From the NCBI GenBank assembly GCA_964036045.1, contig OZ038384.1:19816500-19880499 (forward strand): 64,000 bases of DNA, written 5' to 3'. The notes beneath the pieces are model-generated. The model saw only the letters and a program-made list of their open reading frames with translations. It did no database searches and was not told the DNA's origin. Every line of letters starts with the position of its first letter. The stretch's first letter is position 1. The position numbers and the translations under genes are program-made. Of the stretch, positions 32,473 through 44,994 are shown piece by piece. Origin of the DNA: Eutreptiella sp. 'Long Island Sound 2002'. Lineage: Eukaryota > Euglenozoa > Euglenophyceae > Eutreptiales > Eutreptiaceae.

Positions 32473-34159
32473 CCCTGTGATCCACACCAGTTGGGCATTG
32501 TGTGGGGGGTGCCCCAGGGAGAGGACCTGGGTCGTGCTTGCTCCAGAGGACCCGGGTCATCACCCGGGTTTAACAACGCAGATCCTGCTCATCAGGTCAT
32601 AGCCGGCAGCAGGTCCGGTTCATTCTGACGTAGAGGAACTCAGAGGTGCACACACTGGCTGAAACATGGAACCCCATACGTACAGTGTAGCGCATTGGCA
32701 AACCGTATCACGAACCCTCTCAGTCTGTCCCCATGGACCATTATCGAGGGCCATCGTGACCTGTTGTTATGCGGGAATGTGTCAGAAAGGGGGTGTCAAG
32801 AACCATCTCAGTCAGTTCCAATGGACCATTATTGATGGCTGTCATGACTCCTCTTGTGGCGTGACAAAGGCGGGCACGGGACGTAGGGAATCCTGGGGTA
32901 ACATTAAACTTGGAAACACGTACAGTATAGTGCCGGCAGACGGAGGTAATAGGTACCCTTCTCCCCTCTGGGTTTCCGGGTTTACCTGGTAACGTTCAAG
33001 AAAAGGGGCATAGCCAAAGTCACGTTTACTGCCATTCACTTGCACATAAAAATTTGAAACAACAAGAATAAGTCAGGAAAACAACTCAACTAGGAAGTTA
33101 GCCATAAGGAAAACAAGAGCATACAGGACTGAAAAGCTCAAGAACGAAAAATCTTACGAAACATAGGAAGTGCCCTCTAGAGTAGAGAATAGAAAACATC
33201 TGGCACTTTCAGGACTCTCATTGAAGATGGTTTCTCGGAGGAAGATCATCAATCCCTCCAACTGTCCAAACTCTGCCGGAAGTTGTCTTACCCCGGGCAG
33301 CCAAGCTGGTATCCCGCAATGGTGAACACAATTAAGGGGGTACAGCATATGCGTCAGACTACTTTAGCACATGTCCCTCCGTGGGGATTCAGTGCATCGC
33401 CCAAAAGAGGATTCAACACACGTTCCTCAGTGGGGAATCAGTGTCGCACCCAACACACCGTCAAGCACAAGCTCCTCAATGGGGAATCAATGCAACCCTG
33501 AACACTCAGTCACAGGCAACACCAAACCGGAAACAGGGGAGACGGTATTCATACGGGGTGCTCGGGAGGAACCAACCACGAGCTAAAATCCGAAAGGAAC
33601 CGTCCTGGCACAGAAATAAAACATTTTTCTGAAGGGATCCCCTCCCCTTCAAGTTCGGGAACCAATAGGGGGTGAAAAGCGAAGGGTAGCTCAGCGCAGT
33701 AAAACAGGACATACAGAGTCCAGAAATGAAACAGAGAAAACTGTGCAGCAGCAGGTCGCAGGGCTTGGCTAGGCCGACCCACAGCCACGCAGTTGGGCAG
33801 AAGGGATGGCGTGCCATCATGGCATCGCCGGTGCCATACCTATCGTCGGTCGCTGCGGCTGCAGCGAACGGTAAGCCCAAAGAGCCAATGTAACCGCTGT
33901 CTAGTGGCAGTTCTTTTTTGTAACTGCGAAGCCTGTAGCCTTGATGCCCCAGGGGTTGTAACGCCCTACACTGCCCCTGATATCTCCGAACCCGACTGAC
34001 CATCTCCAGAACCATATCCAGCCTCTAGGAGCAATATATGCGAAGCACTTGTAAGGTCATTGAACTCCATGGTGGAGTATGAATAGTCAGAATACCCGGT
34101 CTACAAAAATGGAGCAGTGTGAGAAAGAGTTTCTGATGTCCCTTGCTTGTTGTTGATAT
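32473..34159. other. Non-coding stretch with two small tandem repeats
   Basis: A segment near 32,712-32,760 is repeated with changes about 90 bp further on (near 32,802-32,850), both centred on ATGGACCATTAT. Three units of about 50 bp with the core CCTC(A/C)(A/G)TGGGGA start near 33,374, 33,424 and 33,473. No gene is supported. Confidence 0.45.
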
Positions 34160-35099
34160 TGAAAACCTTGATTGCTTTTCAAAAGATGTTTCCCCAAAAC
34201 TGCAAAAAGGTAAAGTCCACGAACAACGAACACCACAAACAGGATCAAAGTCAGAATTGTGATAGTATTCTTCCAAATCAAAGCATTGTAAGCAAAGAGG
34301 GGCTGCATATAGACGAATGAGGAATCAAATATGCAACGCAAATGGTTTTATAAACAAAACAAATGATTTCATGTGAAAACTGGCATGACTCAGGCCTCCA
34401 AGATAGCACCAAGCACTTCATGTGCACTCTTTTGGATGAAATGGAGCTGGTTAGGAATCTGGGCCATAGGAGTTAGGCCAGACACAGGAAATGACTTGGC
34501 CAAGCAATTGAATTCAGAAACAGTTACAATCTGGAACCATAATAAGTAGTAGAAACTTTTGACTATAGGGGTCCTGAGGTGGGAGACCACTAGGCTTAAC
34601 CTACAAGGCCCAAGGCATGAAGTGCCTACTTCTTTTGGTATAACCTCCATGAGGGATGATACATCCGCTCCTTTCAGTGGTAGGGGTGAACTTCATGGGG
34701 GAGCTAGGGTTTTAACCCTAGTTGCTGAGAAAATGTACTTAAAGCTTCGTAAGAGAAACGAAAATGTTTAAGTGTTAGTCTCAGCACCTCCTTAGGCAAA
34801 AAGGGGGGCTGTCGCCTGGATCAAGTACCCCAAGAAAGACATGGTAGTGACTTTTTCTTACTCCCCCCTGGGGTACTAGTTAGCTAAGCTAGTAGGACGA
34901 AGGAAAAAGGCTCAAATTACCCTGAAATTACCTCAGAAAATGGTGTGAAACTTCACAAACCCTCCTCATCTGTCCAAAGAAGCTGTTCACACTGCTGGTA
35001 CCCTTTAGAAACAGCGTGATGTACCGTGAATGATGTCCCTTTGAAGGGTCATTCCTCAAAAGTAGCTGGCGTGAGCGTAAACCTTTGGAAAAACAGTTT

Positions 35100-35172
35100 G
35101 GGGGCAGTGGGGTTTGAACCCATGACCTCCTTCCTAGAGTCTGCATTGCTACCCACTAGGGTATGATCCAAC
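35100..35172 (-). other. tRNA-like segment in the B2 3' block
   Basis: On the minus strand an A-box-like stretch (TAGTGGGTAGCA) is followed by GGGTTCAAACCCC, a good B-box with a paired T-stem, and an end resembling an acceptor arm (ACTGCCCCC). The anticodon stem pairs poorly. It is closer to a tRNA than the B1 copy, but I still prefer a tRNA-derived relic. Confidence 0.4.
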
Positions 35173-36261
35173 GCTCTAATGCAGAGGGTCATCGCTGAAT
35201 AAACAACGTATTTCAGTAATTGTCCTGACCAACGGCCAGGGCAGAGCAATACTCCTGATGGAGTCCACAAAACTCCAGGAGCTGAAAAAAATAAAAATTA
35301 GAACCAACAGGGAGTGAATCCTGTGGTTTAGCGAAAGGTCGATCGACCTAACAAGTCAAATCGCTAAAAAGTGACGATAAGACGTTAGAAATCGTCATTT
35401 ATAGGCCCCAACTCTAAGTCGCAGACAGGCGCAACAGAGCCGCGCCCAAGAAAAGGGGTTAACGGCACTACAAGGGACTCGAGTAGAGAGGTGTCTGCCG
35501 TGCCTTGACAGAGAGAAACCAAAGTTTTCTGCATGGTTGCATCAAAACTTTTATAAAACATAAGGACAAACCTCAAAAACACAAACAAAAGAAAGAGCAG
35601 GCGAAAAATGTGCCTCTCAGGTATGCTAGTGTCATGACACATGTATGCATTGTGTTCGTCGTGGTTGTTTCATTAAAACGTTAGGGTTGTCTCCGCCGTG
35701 TCTCCGGGGAGTTGGGCGACTCCTGCATTCCCCCTGCACAGGTAAAAACAAGGTTGAAAGGTATGCTCGACGAATGGTGCACGTAGTCCGCACGTAGGGT
35801 TAGAGAAGACGAAGTGCTTGCGATGCATGTGCCGGATTCTGACATACACACGTTGCCACGCTTCCTTGTGCATGCACCCACCTTCCCTTCTCTTCACAGG
35901 TCCAAAGAAGAAGTGTGTGCTCGTGTTTGCGTTGTTTGTGCGTTAAAGTAGGGTTGTTTAAACGCTTAGGTTTGTTTTGCGTTCGCTTCACTTCGGCATT
36001 CACACGATGCATGGTGAGTAAGGTAGGTAAGCCCAGGAGGAGCTCACCTTCTGGTTGAGTCAGTAGGGTTACCATGGTTTTGGTCTCGCCTGCCTTCCCT
36101 GCATGCGTGCACACGATGCATTAAAGGGGGTTGACAGTAGGCCACGCGCTGTGCACGCGGTATGAACCCTTGCCAGGTTACCCAGGGCTTCGCCCTACGT
36201 TCCATAAGGGAACGGGCGAAGTCCTTAAGCTTGCTTGCTTGCAACTGGGTTCAGGAAGAGT

Positions 36262-36294
36262 GTATTATAGGGCACACTGAGAAGCGTATAATAC
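36262..36294. repeat. Conserved inverted repeat, B2 copy
   Basis: GTATTATA (36,262-36,269) and TATAATAC (36,287-36,294) are separated by 17 bases, as in B1, although the loops differ. Confidence 0.55.
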
Positions 36295-37462
36295 GTGGAG
36301 TGTGTCTTGGTTCCTCCGTCCTGAACCCAGTCCATTGGCCTCTGTTGTACAGGTGGGAGGGTCAGGGTGAAATGGTGCAGTCCCTTGAGCCGTGCTAAAA
36401 TATACGCCGCTGATCACACAATCAAATGACTGCGCCTCAGCCAGGAGTGGCGAGGGCAGTTCAACTCCATCGACATCCGCGCTGTGCACGCCACCTGTGC
36501 GCCCTTCCCCTCCAAGCCCTAGCAAGGAAACGTGTTGTGACGTCCCTGTTAGGCCACAGTTGCTTAGCAGCGCTGTGTACTCTTGTCTTCTTCACAGGAG
36601 GGTCATTAGGACCCACGACGTTATGTTCAACACCACCCAGTAGAGGGTGCGTGTAGGAGTGGTAGTCCTGCGTCGGGGCTTGACCCAGTTGCAGTAGCGC
36701 TCGCCCACCAGCATGGTGCCACTGTAGGGTGTGTAGAACCTGTAGTGTGTGTGTCACAGTCCCACCGGTTTCCTGCAATTTTAGCAGGGTTGGTGGGCTG
36801 TGGCAGTGGTTAGAGCAGCGTTTTGGCCACTTAGCAAAATGGCGTTTTCATGCCTTCAGACCTTTTGGCCACCCCTCCCTTTAGTAGTCAGGTAGATAGG
36901 ATAAACAATACCTGGATTAGTACGCTGGGTATTCCCCCAAGGTTTTGCGCCAGCACAGAAATCGGTCGCATAGAGGAGGGGAGACCCGGGGCGTACCCCG
37001 GGGTATCAATAAGACAACCCTCCAGGATTAGTAAGCGTGCAGACTTGGGTATAATTAGGACACCACTTCTGCAACTTGCTCTTAGGACCTCAGGCATAGC
37101 ACACTCACACATACCTAGGCAGACATGTATAGCGACCAGGTTAGGAAGGGTAGAACCCCATGGGTCTGGACCAGTTAGGGGTCCTAACTGTTGGCACGCT
37201 TGTCCCCAAGGAGGGTGAACACACCTTGCTTGTCACTCCCGCCTGGTCATTAGAACAGCTAGCCACCGTTCATCGTTGGCTCCCCAAGGTCATAACATCA
37301 GGGCAGGTCCCATGGCACACATGGTCAACAAGTGAAACACTCGCTGGTTGGCTGCAAACCTGATAAGCGACCATCTGGCTCCCGCTGGTAAGCATAGGTA
37401 TGGAACTGCAGGGCACAGCCACGGTTGGTGCAGTGCTCAGAGTGCTCACCGACCCTGGGAGG

Positions 37463-37612
37463 TTAGTTCCTCTTCTTACGCTGGGACAGGGTCTCAGCAC
37501 GGGTTAGCATATGCCTCTCTTTGTTCTCAAGGAGGTAGGAACGAAAGATTGGGTTGATACTCCCATCTGGCTGTATGAAGGCTGAAATAGGCTCCCAGGT
37601 AGCCTCTGATAG
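37463..37612 (-). pseudogene. B2 pol, last 50 codons (separated by the A2 insertion)
   Basis: The minus strand encodes the C-terminal tail of the family B polyprotein (SEATWEPISAFIQPDGSINP to the stop at 37,463). The B1 tail at 5,481-5,630 is its homologue. The upstream part of the same gene is at 61,991 and beyond, on the other side of A2. The reading frame joins cleanly across A2 if one ATAG is counted once. Confidence 0.85.
37609..37612. repeat. Target-site duplication ATAG, left copy
   Basis: ATAG directly precedes the A2 terminus TGACGCG. The same four bases follow the other terminus at 61,991-61,994. The uninterrupted B1 sequence has a single copy at the equivalent place. Confidence 0.8.
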
Positions 37613-40296
37613 TGACGCGTTCCCGTGGGGGGCCTGGGCACGGGGCGCTGCGGTGGACACGCGCAAGTGAGCAGGCAGGCAAAGCACTACGCTCACAGGG
37701 GCATCAATGCGCTCATGTCATGTGACTAAGCGTTTCAGAATCCTTGCCACTCTGCAAACGAGGGAACAAAAGTATGTACAGCAACACATCAGGATATGTA
37801 CGGAATGGGTTCAGACTGGACTGGGGTAAGGGCTTCACAGGACAATAGACACTCAGTCCTAACTCGTATCCCAATCCCAGGTCCAACCCTCGCAGTGGCT
37901 GGTGGGGGCGGGGGCTCAAACACAACCCACGCCCTGCTCAGTCCGGACCCTGAAACCCTGCCAATAGGGGAGGTGTCCCGCCCAGCCACAGGCGAGTTCC
38001 TGAGAACCAAGAGGTTCCAAGGCCTACCAACAGTAACACCCTATGCTCCCTCAACTGCAGGTCCCAACTCCACTCTGAGCCAGAGATATGGCCCTGCCAT
38101 TATCCCTCAGGAGTTGGTAGCTGAGAATGGGCTGTTTCAGCCAAAACTGATATTAGCTCGAAGAACTCCAAAACTGACCCCTCGTCTGGACCCGCCAGAG
38201 GTAGGGAGGAGGCAACTGACCCTATGCCCTTCGCAAACGAACTCCCTGGAGCCCTCACCCAACCTGGTTCCCTCTGAGGTCCCGGCATCAGGGCACCACG
38301 GGTTCGTCACGTCGGGTCATGATTGCCAAAATGGCAAAATCGGCCGTCTCGGGCGACCGTCCAGGGTAGAAAATCTTGGCGATATTGACGCGCCAAGCCT
38401 TGATTCACAACCCTTGATATCCCCTTTGGTCCCATGCCCTGGGTTATCGCTTGCTGTCACGCTGGCTGCTTACTGTTCACCGAGGGGATGACCAAACGGA
38501 CGGGGCAGAAAGCAACATGCGGTGCAAAGGGGGGATCGTGGATCACACCAAAAGTTGAATAACTCCGGATGAGCCAGAGAAGCATATACGAAACTCAATG
38601 GCCTTCAACCCTTGGTCATATGCTACAAGATTCGCCATATCCTCCTGGCTAGATCTCGTGCCCCATGGAGATATGGTAATTCCAATATGGCACACAATGG
38701 CAAAAACAGCGAAATTTGGCGGAAATGGCCCGCACTCATGATTCTATATCTCCATGGTCACGTCGAGGATCCTTTCAACCAAAGATGCTATCGACACATG
38801 GGACCTAGGTCCCAATATATGCCACTTGCCAACCCTCATGGTCGCCTCTAGCTATTCTCCCCATTGGAGGGAAAATGATACGCAAATGGGGCAGAATGGC
38901 AACATACCCCAAATTGGGTGACTCACAACTCTCCCATCGAGAGGAGAGGCCACATGGGGAAACATCCCATTCGATGCGGGTTTATGTGCCCTCTCCGAAT
39001 TGCCCTTCCCCTTGGTCAAGTGGCGCACGCAACCTCGGGGGTGAAATCAGGGGGAGAAGGAGTTTGTGGCCATTTTGGGCAAAACGGCCAAAATTCACCC
39101 AAAAGTGGTCCCTCCAAATATCGTATCTCCGTATCACGAAAGAAAGGAGCCTCGGGCCTTTGCATGGATGCAAACCGAAGCTTTGCCTCCCTTTTGCGGC
39201 AAGGGTTGAGGTTCAAAGCACAATGAAAGCATTTTCAACACCTCAATCGGTGATGCACACTATTTATGGGAAAAAGTGCATATATCGGCGATAGTGGCAT
39301 GAACATATCTTTGGGACCTTGAGGAGCAAAAATATGAGTAAACACTTTTGGAGTAGGCCCATAGTAGGTGCTCTCAAATATGCACACTATGGTTAGATTG
39401 TCTCCGCCCACTCGTGTCATTAGTGCTTGCATATGAGCGCGTGTGCAAAGAGGCAATGTGGCACGCGTGCTCAAACGGCGAAATTATATAAAATAGAAGA
39501 CAAGGTTCTAAAAATCAACCAAGCCATCACCAATGTCTTTCGTGGTCTCTACTTTACATATTGTCTTGATTCGAGGCTCAACCCCCCATAGGTTTCGAGT
39601 ACGAGCCTTGGGGGTTTGGCCATTTTGGCCTAATTTTCGACCAAAACTTGCCCTCCTTTGAAAATAGAGTTTTGGTACGCATTGAATTGCGTGGAGCCAT
39701 CGTTGAGTTGGCTCAAAAAACGAAAATGGCCCGGAGCTTTTGGTCTTGTGAGCATTGTGTTCGGTCATTAACGTTCATGCTCACAAGGCCACAAAGTTAG
39801 CGTTTGCGCACGCCAACGACTTGGGTTTGCGAGACCCATAGGCTGCCTAAAACACCGCCATTGCCCGCTTCTCTAAGCAAGATGATATGCCCGCGTGAAA
39901 GGGGCACCTAATACCCTCTAGATTCAGCCCTTAAGTTCTCTTAGAACCTCACAGGTACTCGAGAAAAGTCAATCACGAAACTCGAAGAGACGAAGGCGCG
40001 CGAACAGGCGACATCAGGCGGCGATTTCACGACAATCAGAAATCGCGGTAGAAATCGGGTATTTCGGCGATTTCTGACCGAAAATCGATCAAGACAATAA
40101 AATGACGGTAATTCTACATCGATTTATTGGTTAGAAATCGGATTCCAGATTTCGCGGGTTAGAGAACAGGGATAGCCGGTGTCAACGGCTTCCGCACGGG
40201 TGTGACGGCTCGCAGGCCTCCGGGCCATGGGCCATAACGGGTGTGACGGCTCACAGGTCTCCGGGCCATGGGCCATAGGTTCTGGGTACCGCTTCA
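37613..40296 (-). repeat. A2 3' LTR
   Basis: This 2,684-bp repeat matches 59,224-61,990 but differs by many substitutions. It lacks a segment of about 150 bp present in the 5' LTR near 61,480-61,640, has about 40 extra bases near 38,020, and carries a tandem duplication of roughly 40 bp near 40,196-40,270. Several stretches repeat GGCCAAAATGGCC-like words. Confidence 0.88.
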
Positions 40297-41783
40297 CCCC
40301 CCTCCTTAGAGCAAACCCTGGGGGGGGCTCGATAACACCCAAGCATGGCAGCGGGTACCCAGGACCATCCCCTGAAGGGGGGGGGGGGTGTCACATCCTC
40401 ACCTCAGGCTGATTTACGGGTTAGGTTGCCCATCGCGATCTCACGGTAAAACAGGTATGATGCTGTAACTGTCAGTAACTGCAAGTACAGTATCAAGTAT
40501 CAAGTCCCGGGTCCTGGCGGCGATTGTTCGGCATCCAAAGGACCCTTTAACCCATACCAGGCGCACCGGGTGCCCGCTGCTACGGTCACTACCACAGTGG
40601 TAGTGGCATACACGGCCAACATAGGCGTCACACGACGACCGAGGTGGTCCCACAGGTTGGGAGCGACCACAAAGATCCATCAGGCTACCCCAAGCTTCCC
40701 AAGGCCCGCCGACTGGGGAGAGTCCCCACGGGTCCTTCCTCGGGCGCACCATGTCCATATCCATACGACGTGAGTCCAGAGTGGCACAGCCGAACGAGCT
40801 CCTCTTTAAGGGATCGGGCATCAAGGCCGTGTTTTCCCTTACCCTATTGCCACGAAGGCCATACATGAGGGAGTCCTCATGCAGTGTGGGCGGAGGCGTC
40901 GACTCCTCAAACCACCAGGTTTCCAGGCAGACTGACCGAGGTCAGGAGCACCGGAGGCCGCCATCCGACTGCAAGTGCGTCTGCGAGTCGGTAGGCTCAC
41001 ACTGGGACTGACAGTGGCGGACTGCTGGGAGTGTAGTCAGGCAACTGGGCTTCCCGCCTGGCGCCATCAGGATCTCCACACATCACAGCGAATAGGGCAC
41101 ACGGTATCACGGGCACTCAAACAGAAGAATATGTACTTAGGTACTGGTCCAAGCTGGACCCTATGTAAAAACATGTAAACGGCGACTCAGGGCGCCTTCA
41201 TAGTCGATTCGCATCCCGTCGGGGGGAGAAACAGTCCACATCCCAGCGATGGGCTGACAAAACTGAACATACAGAAGCACATATCCTGGAGGGGCGGAAA
41301 AGCAAAACAAGCGGGGTAAAGAGGCGTGTAAACACACTCTGGATAGAGCGCCAAACCACACCCCGGTTAGGATAAGGCATATACAGGAGGGTGGACAGGA
41401 AAACGCCTGAGTTCAGGCCATATATAGTCAGCTGACACACGTCGACTGGTCTGGATTCCGCAAGTGCCATGGAACCAGACCACACGACAAATAATCGGAA
41501 TGCCGATGACAGCGGCATCCGTTGCGCAACGTCGTATGGGCTTCAAGAGCTCAAAAATGATGAAGGTCAGTCGCCCTACCTGGTTTCCCAAGGATTCAGC
41601 AGGGGGGGGAGTGACAAACAAGAGTTGAAGAGAGGGGCCATCCTCCTCTGGACTCAGCAGGGGGGGGTATATGGCCACTCTGATGGCAGGTCACCGGAAG
41701 ATGGAAGAGAGCAAGCAAGTAAGGGACGATCCGTCGGCCTCAGAAGCGCTCAGAATGCATCGGGGGAGAGCTCAGGGCGCTGA
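40297..41783 (-). other. A2 3' untranslated region with polypurine tract
   Basis: On the minus strand AAGGAGGGGGG directly precedes the 3' LTR start TGAAGCGG, the expected polypurine tract (40,297-40,307). The remaining 1.47 kb between it and the integrase stop has G homopolymers (for example near 40,378) and no supported gene. Confidence 0.6.
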
Positions 41784-43364
41784 TCAGGCACCCCTGGCTG
41801 CAATCGCCCGGGTGAGTGCTGCCAAGTCCGAGACATGGATCTTGGTCTTGTGCTTGCGGATGTACTCCATGAAGGGAGTATTGACCCGCGGCACGAACGA
41901 GGAGACGGGTTCCCAGGTGTCGTGGGACGGCCCATAGCCTCGCCAACGAACCTTGAACTCCAGGCCTCCGGGTGCCGACGTTTTCGGACGCTGAACCAGG
42001 ATCTTCTCGACAGTATAGTCGTCCTGCTCAGCATAGTCGTCGTCCGAATCAGCCTCATGTGCGGCATAGCTCAGGGACACATGTTGGCCACGGAGGTCGG
42101 GTTCCCGCACACGGAGTTCACTCTCGTGGCGCTCCCGGAACTGTCCGTGACCCACCTTGATGCGGTAGGTGTCCTCACCAATCCTGCGGACCACCTCGCC
42201 GGGTGTGAACCAGGTCTTGGTGCGGTGGGTGCCCATGGGGCGGGGTCTGATCACCCACACCGGGTCTCCCACCCTGAACTTCTGCGCTGTCGAGCTCGGG
42301 GCGGACTTCTGACCCTCAGCGTGCTCTTTTTGGAGCTGCTGGCGGATGTCCCGCGCCGTTTGCTCTTGCCGCGCGAAGAATTCCTTGGCATCCATAGCCA
42401 TGCCATCACCAGACAAGGGAAGTCCCCTACCCAGGGGGTCCCTGCCGAACAGAATCTGGTGAGGGGACAAACCAACCGGTGTGGGGGTGTCATGATGGGC
42501 CTTCAGAGCAGGCCACATCTCCTCAAACCAGTTCCGCCGTGGATTGGTGATGTGGATCTTGCGCAGCTTCTCGAACAGCTGCCGACCAGCCACTTCAGCA
42601 CGGCCGTTAGACCGGCTGAGATAGGCGACGCTCTTGGCATGACGTATCCCCATGAGGGAACACATAGCCTTGAACCAGCCACCAGTAAACTGGGGCTCTC
42701 GGTCACTGCAAATGGTGCGGGGGATGTCAAAGACGGTCAGCCAATGACGAATCATCATGACTGCCACTTCCTTGGCAAGCAACCCCTTTTTGCGTGCCGG
42801 AACGGCTACTACGTAGCCACTGTGGCGATCCACACAGAGAACCACACAGTCAAAGGTCTCCTTGCCTATGTGCACTTCGGGCATGGAGAAGACGTCCATG
42901 GCCACGCTCTCCATGGGCTGGTCAGGAACCGGGGTCCATTGGGCTTCCCCCTTGACGTTCCGGTTATCGGGATTGCAGGCCTGGCAGACCGAACAACCCT
43001 TCCTCACCTTCTTGATGGCGGTGTAGAGATTGATATGGTCGATCTCCAACCGACGCTGCATGTCAAGAGCTTGCTTCTTGACCCCTGGGTGCAGCATGTG
43101 GTGGTGCCAAGCTTCACACAGCTCGAGCACCAGGGACTCTGGTACTAGCAGCTTACCATTCCGGTAGAGCTTGCAATCTTCCTCAGTCAGCCCCTTTGGC
43201 CACTTCTGCCCGTCATCAGGGTCGGTCACAGCCCTATACTCAGCCGCAAAGGCCTCAGACTTGGCGTAGTCGTCGGTCCAGTCGTCCTGGAGGCAAGACT
43301 CCGGGAAGAGGTGCTTGTCGGACTCAGCTCCATCAGGGGCGAGTACTCTGACCGCTCTGCCCAT
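41784..43364 (-). pseudogene. A2 pol, integrase and chromodomain
   Basis: An open frame of 526 codons encodes the integrase that would insert the element's DNA. It has the zinc head (HHHMLHPG ... CSVCQAC), then a complete D-D-E set: AMDVF, SDREPQF, and the Glu of NGRAEVAG. A basic tail follows, then an acidic linker and a C-terminal chromodomain (VEKILVQR ... FKVRWRGYGPSHDTWEPVSSF). The RNase H frame upstream is offset by one base and overlaps slightly (43,333-43,364), so in this copy the integrase could not be made as part of one Pol. The domain itself looks intact, unlike A1. Confidence 0.85.
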
Positions 43365-44994
43365 CCTCGTTCCGAGGGGGGCATCTGCAGACGACGAAGC
43401 ATTTTACACCCTTCTCCTCCATCAGGCGCTCCATCTCGATGATCCTCTTGGCTTCAGCGGTCTCAGCCTCATCGCCATGGGCAGACACGTCTGTCATGCC
43501 CTTGCTGGCGGGATAGACCCACCTACTGAGACAGTCCGCCACGGTGTTATCCTTTCCAGGAATATACACAACCGTGAGGTCGAACTTGGCCAAGGTCTCA
43601 TGCCATCTTGCCCGTCGGGAGGCGGGACCAGAGGGGGTGTCCACGTGCTCCTTGTGCCACGACTGCAGACTCTGATGGTCGGTGCAGACAGTGACGGGAT
43701 GGAGGGCTATGTACCCAGCCCATTTCCTGAGAGCCATGACGATGGCATACGCCTCCTTTTCACCGGGCGTCCACGTCCGTCTCTGGCCTTCCGCCAGGAC
43801 TCGGCTCCAGAAGGTCACGGGCACGTGCCTCCCGTCGTCAAGCACTTGCTCCAACACAGCGCCTACGGCGTAGTCGGAAGCGTCAGTGCGCAGGACGAAC
43901 CCTCGGTCGGGATCCACGAGGTGCAGACCCACTGCGGATAGCAGCGCCTGCTTCATCCCCTCAAAGGCACGGTCGGAATCAGCATCCCAGACCAGAGCCT
44001 TCTTGGACCCCTTCTTGGTCTCCTCTCGGTTGCCCTTGAGCATGGTTGTCATGGGGGCTGCATACTCGGCATACATTTTGATATACCCCGAGTAGTAGTT
44101 GCAGAACCCAAGATACGCCCGTAGCTCAGAGACCGTCTTGGGCTTTTCCCAGGGCTCAATTGCAGCCACCTTGCCGGGTATGGGCTTTCGCTGCCCGTTC
44201 CCGACCACGTGGCCAGCGAAGACCACCTCGCTTACCGCAATGTTGGCCTTGTCACTGCTGCCCGTGAGTTTGTGCCGAACCAGAAGGTCCAGCACTCGAG
44301 TGACGTCCTCGTAGCTCATACTGGGGTCCCCAGACGCGATGATCACGTCGTCCACGAAGGGGTCCGCACAGTCACGCACCGGCTCAAGCAGGTTCTCCAG
44401 CATCCGCTGAAAAGCCGCATTGCCGTTGGTAACGCCCATGGGCATCACCTTCCACTGGAGAGGTCCAAGTGGAGTGCTCATGGCTGTGCAGGCACGGGAC
44501 TCCTCGGCGAGAGGCATCTGATGATAACCATGTTTCAGGTCAATCACCGTGAAGATCCTCCGCCGATGTTGTTTTTGCAGCATGTCCTCAATGAGGGGCA
44601 GCGTATAGCTGTCGTGCTGCGTTTGGGCGTTTAGGCCGCGGTAGTCGACCACGAGCCGCCACTCACCGACCACCTTCTTGGGGACGACGAAGCACGGAGA
44701 GGCCCACTCGGAGTGGCACGGCTCAAGCCAGCCTCTCTGGATGAAGTCACGGAGGATCTTCTCCATGGCATCCTTCCTCTCGCCCCTCAGAGCAAACTCC
44801 CGGTGGCGATACACACGGGGGTCCTGCTTCAGTCGCATCTTGGCCTCGCCATACGGTCCACGCACCTGTGGGGGAAACACAGGCTTACCGCTGAAGAAGG
44901 TATCACCATACTTCTGCTTCAGCCTGGCCCTCAATGCCTGGATCCTGGGGCAGTCATCGGACTCCGACTTGGCTTTTCCGGGCACTTGAACCAC
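43333..44994 (-). pseudogene. A2 pol, reverse transcriptase and RNase H
   Basis: An open frame of 553 codons holds RT motifs in order (LVVDYRGLN, FTVIDLKHGYHQM, TPLGPLQWKVMPMG, and FVDD encoded at 44,358-44,347), then the connection and RNase H (TDASDYAVGAVLEQ, EKEAYAIV, CTDHQSL). All catalytic residues I can locate are present. It is out of frame with both the protease upstream and the integrase downstream, each by one base in the same direction. The offset positions differ from those in A1, which argues for decay rather than programmed frameshifting. Confidence 0.87.

Larger units (their letters stand above)
34160..37462 (-). repeat. 3' non-coding block of gypsy family B, copy B2
   Basis: This is the counterpart of 1,841-5,480, with many substitutions and indels, directly downstream (minus strand) of the end of the B2 pol. 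It keeps the tRNA-like segment, the GTATTATA/TATAATAC inverted repeat and several pyrimidine tracts ending in ACAGG. It most likely contains the 3' LTR of B2. Confidence 0.6.

Noticed and set aside
41835-43148. Plus-strand open frame of 437 codons
   Set aside because: It is the antisense of the A2 integrase, which has a complete catalytic triad.
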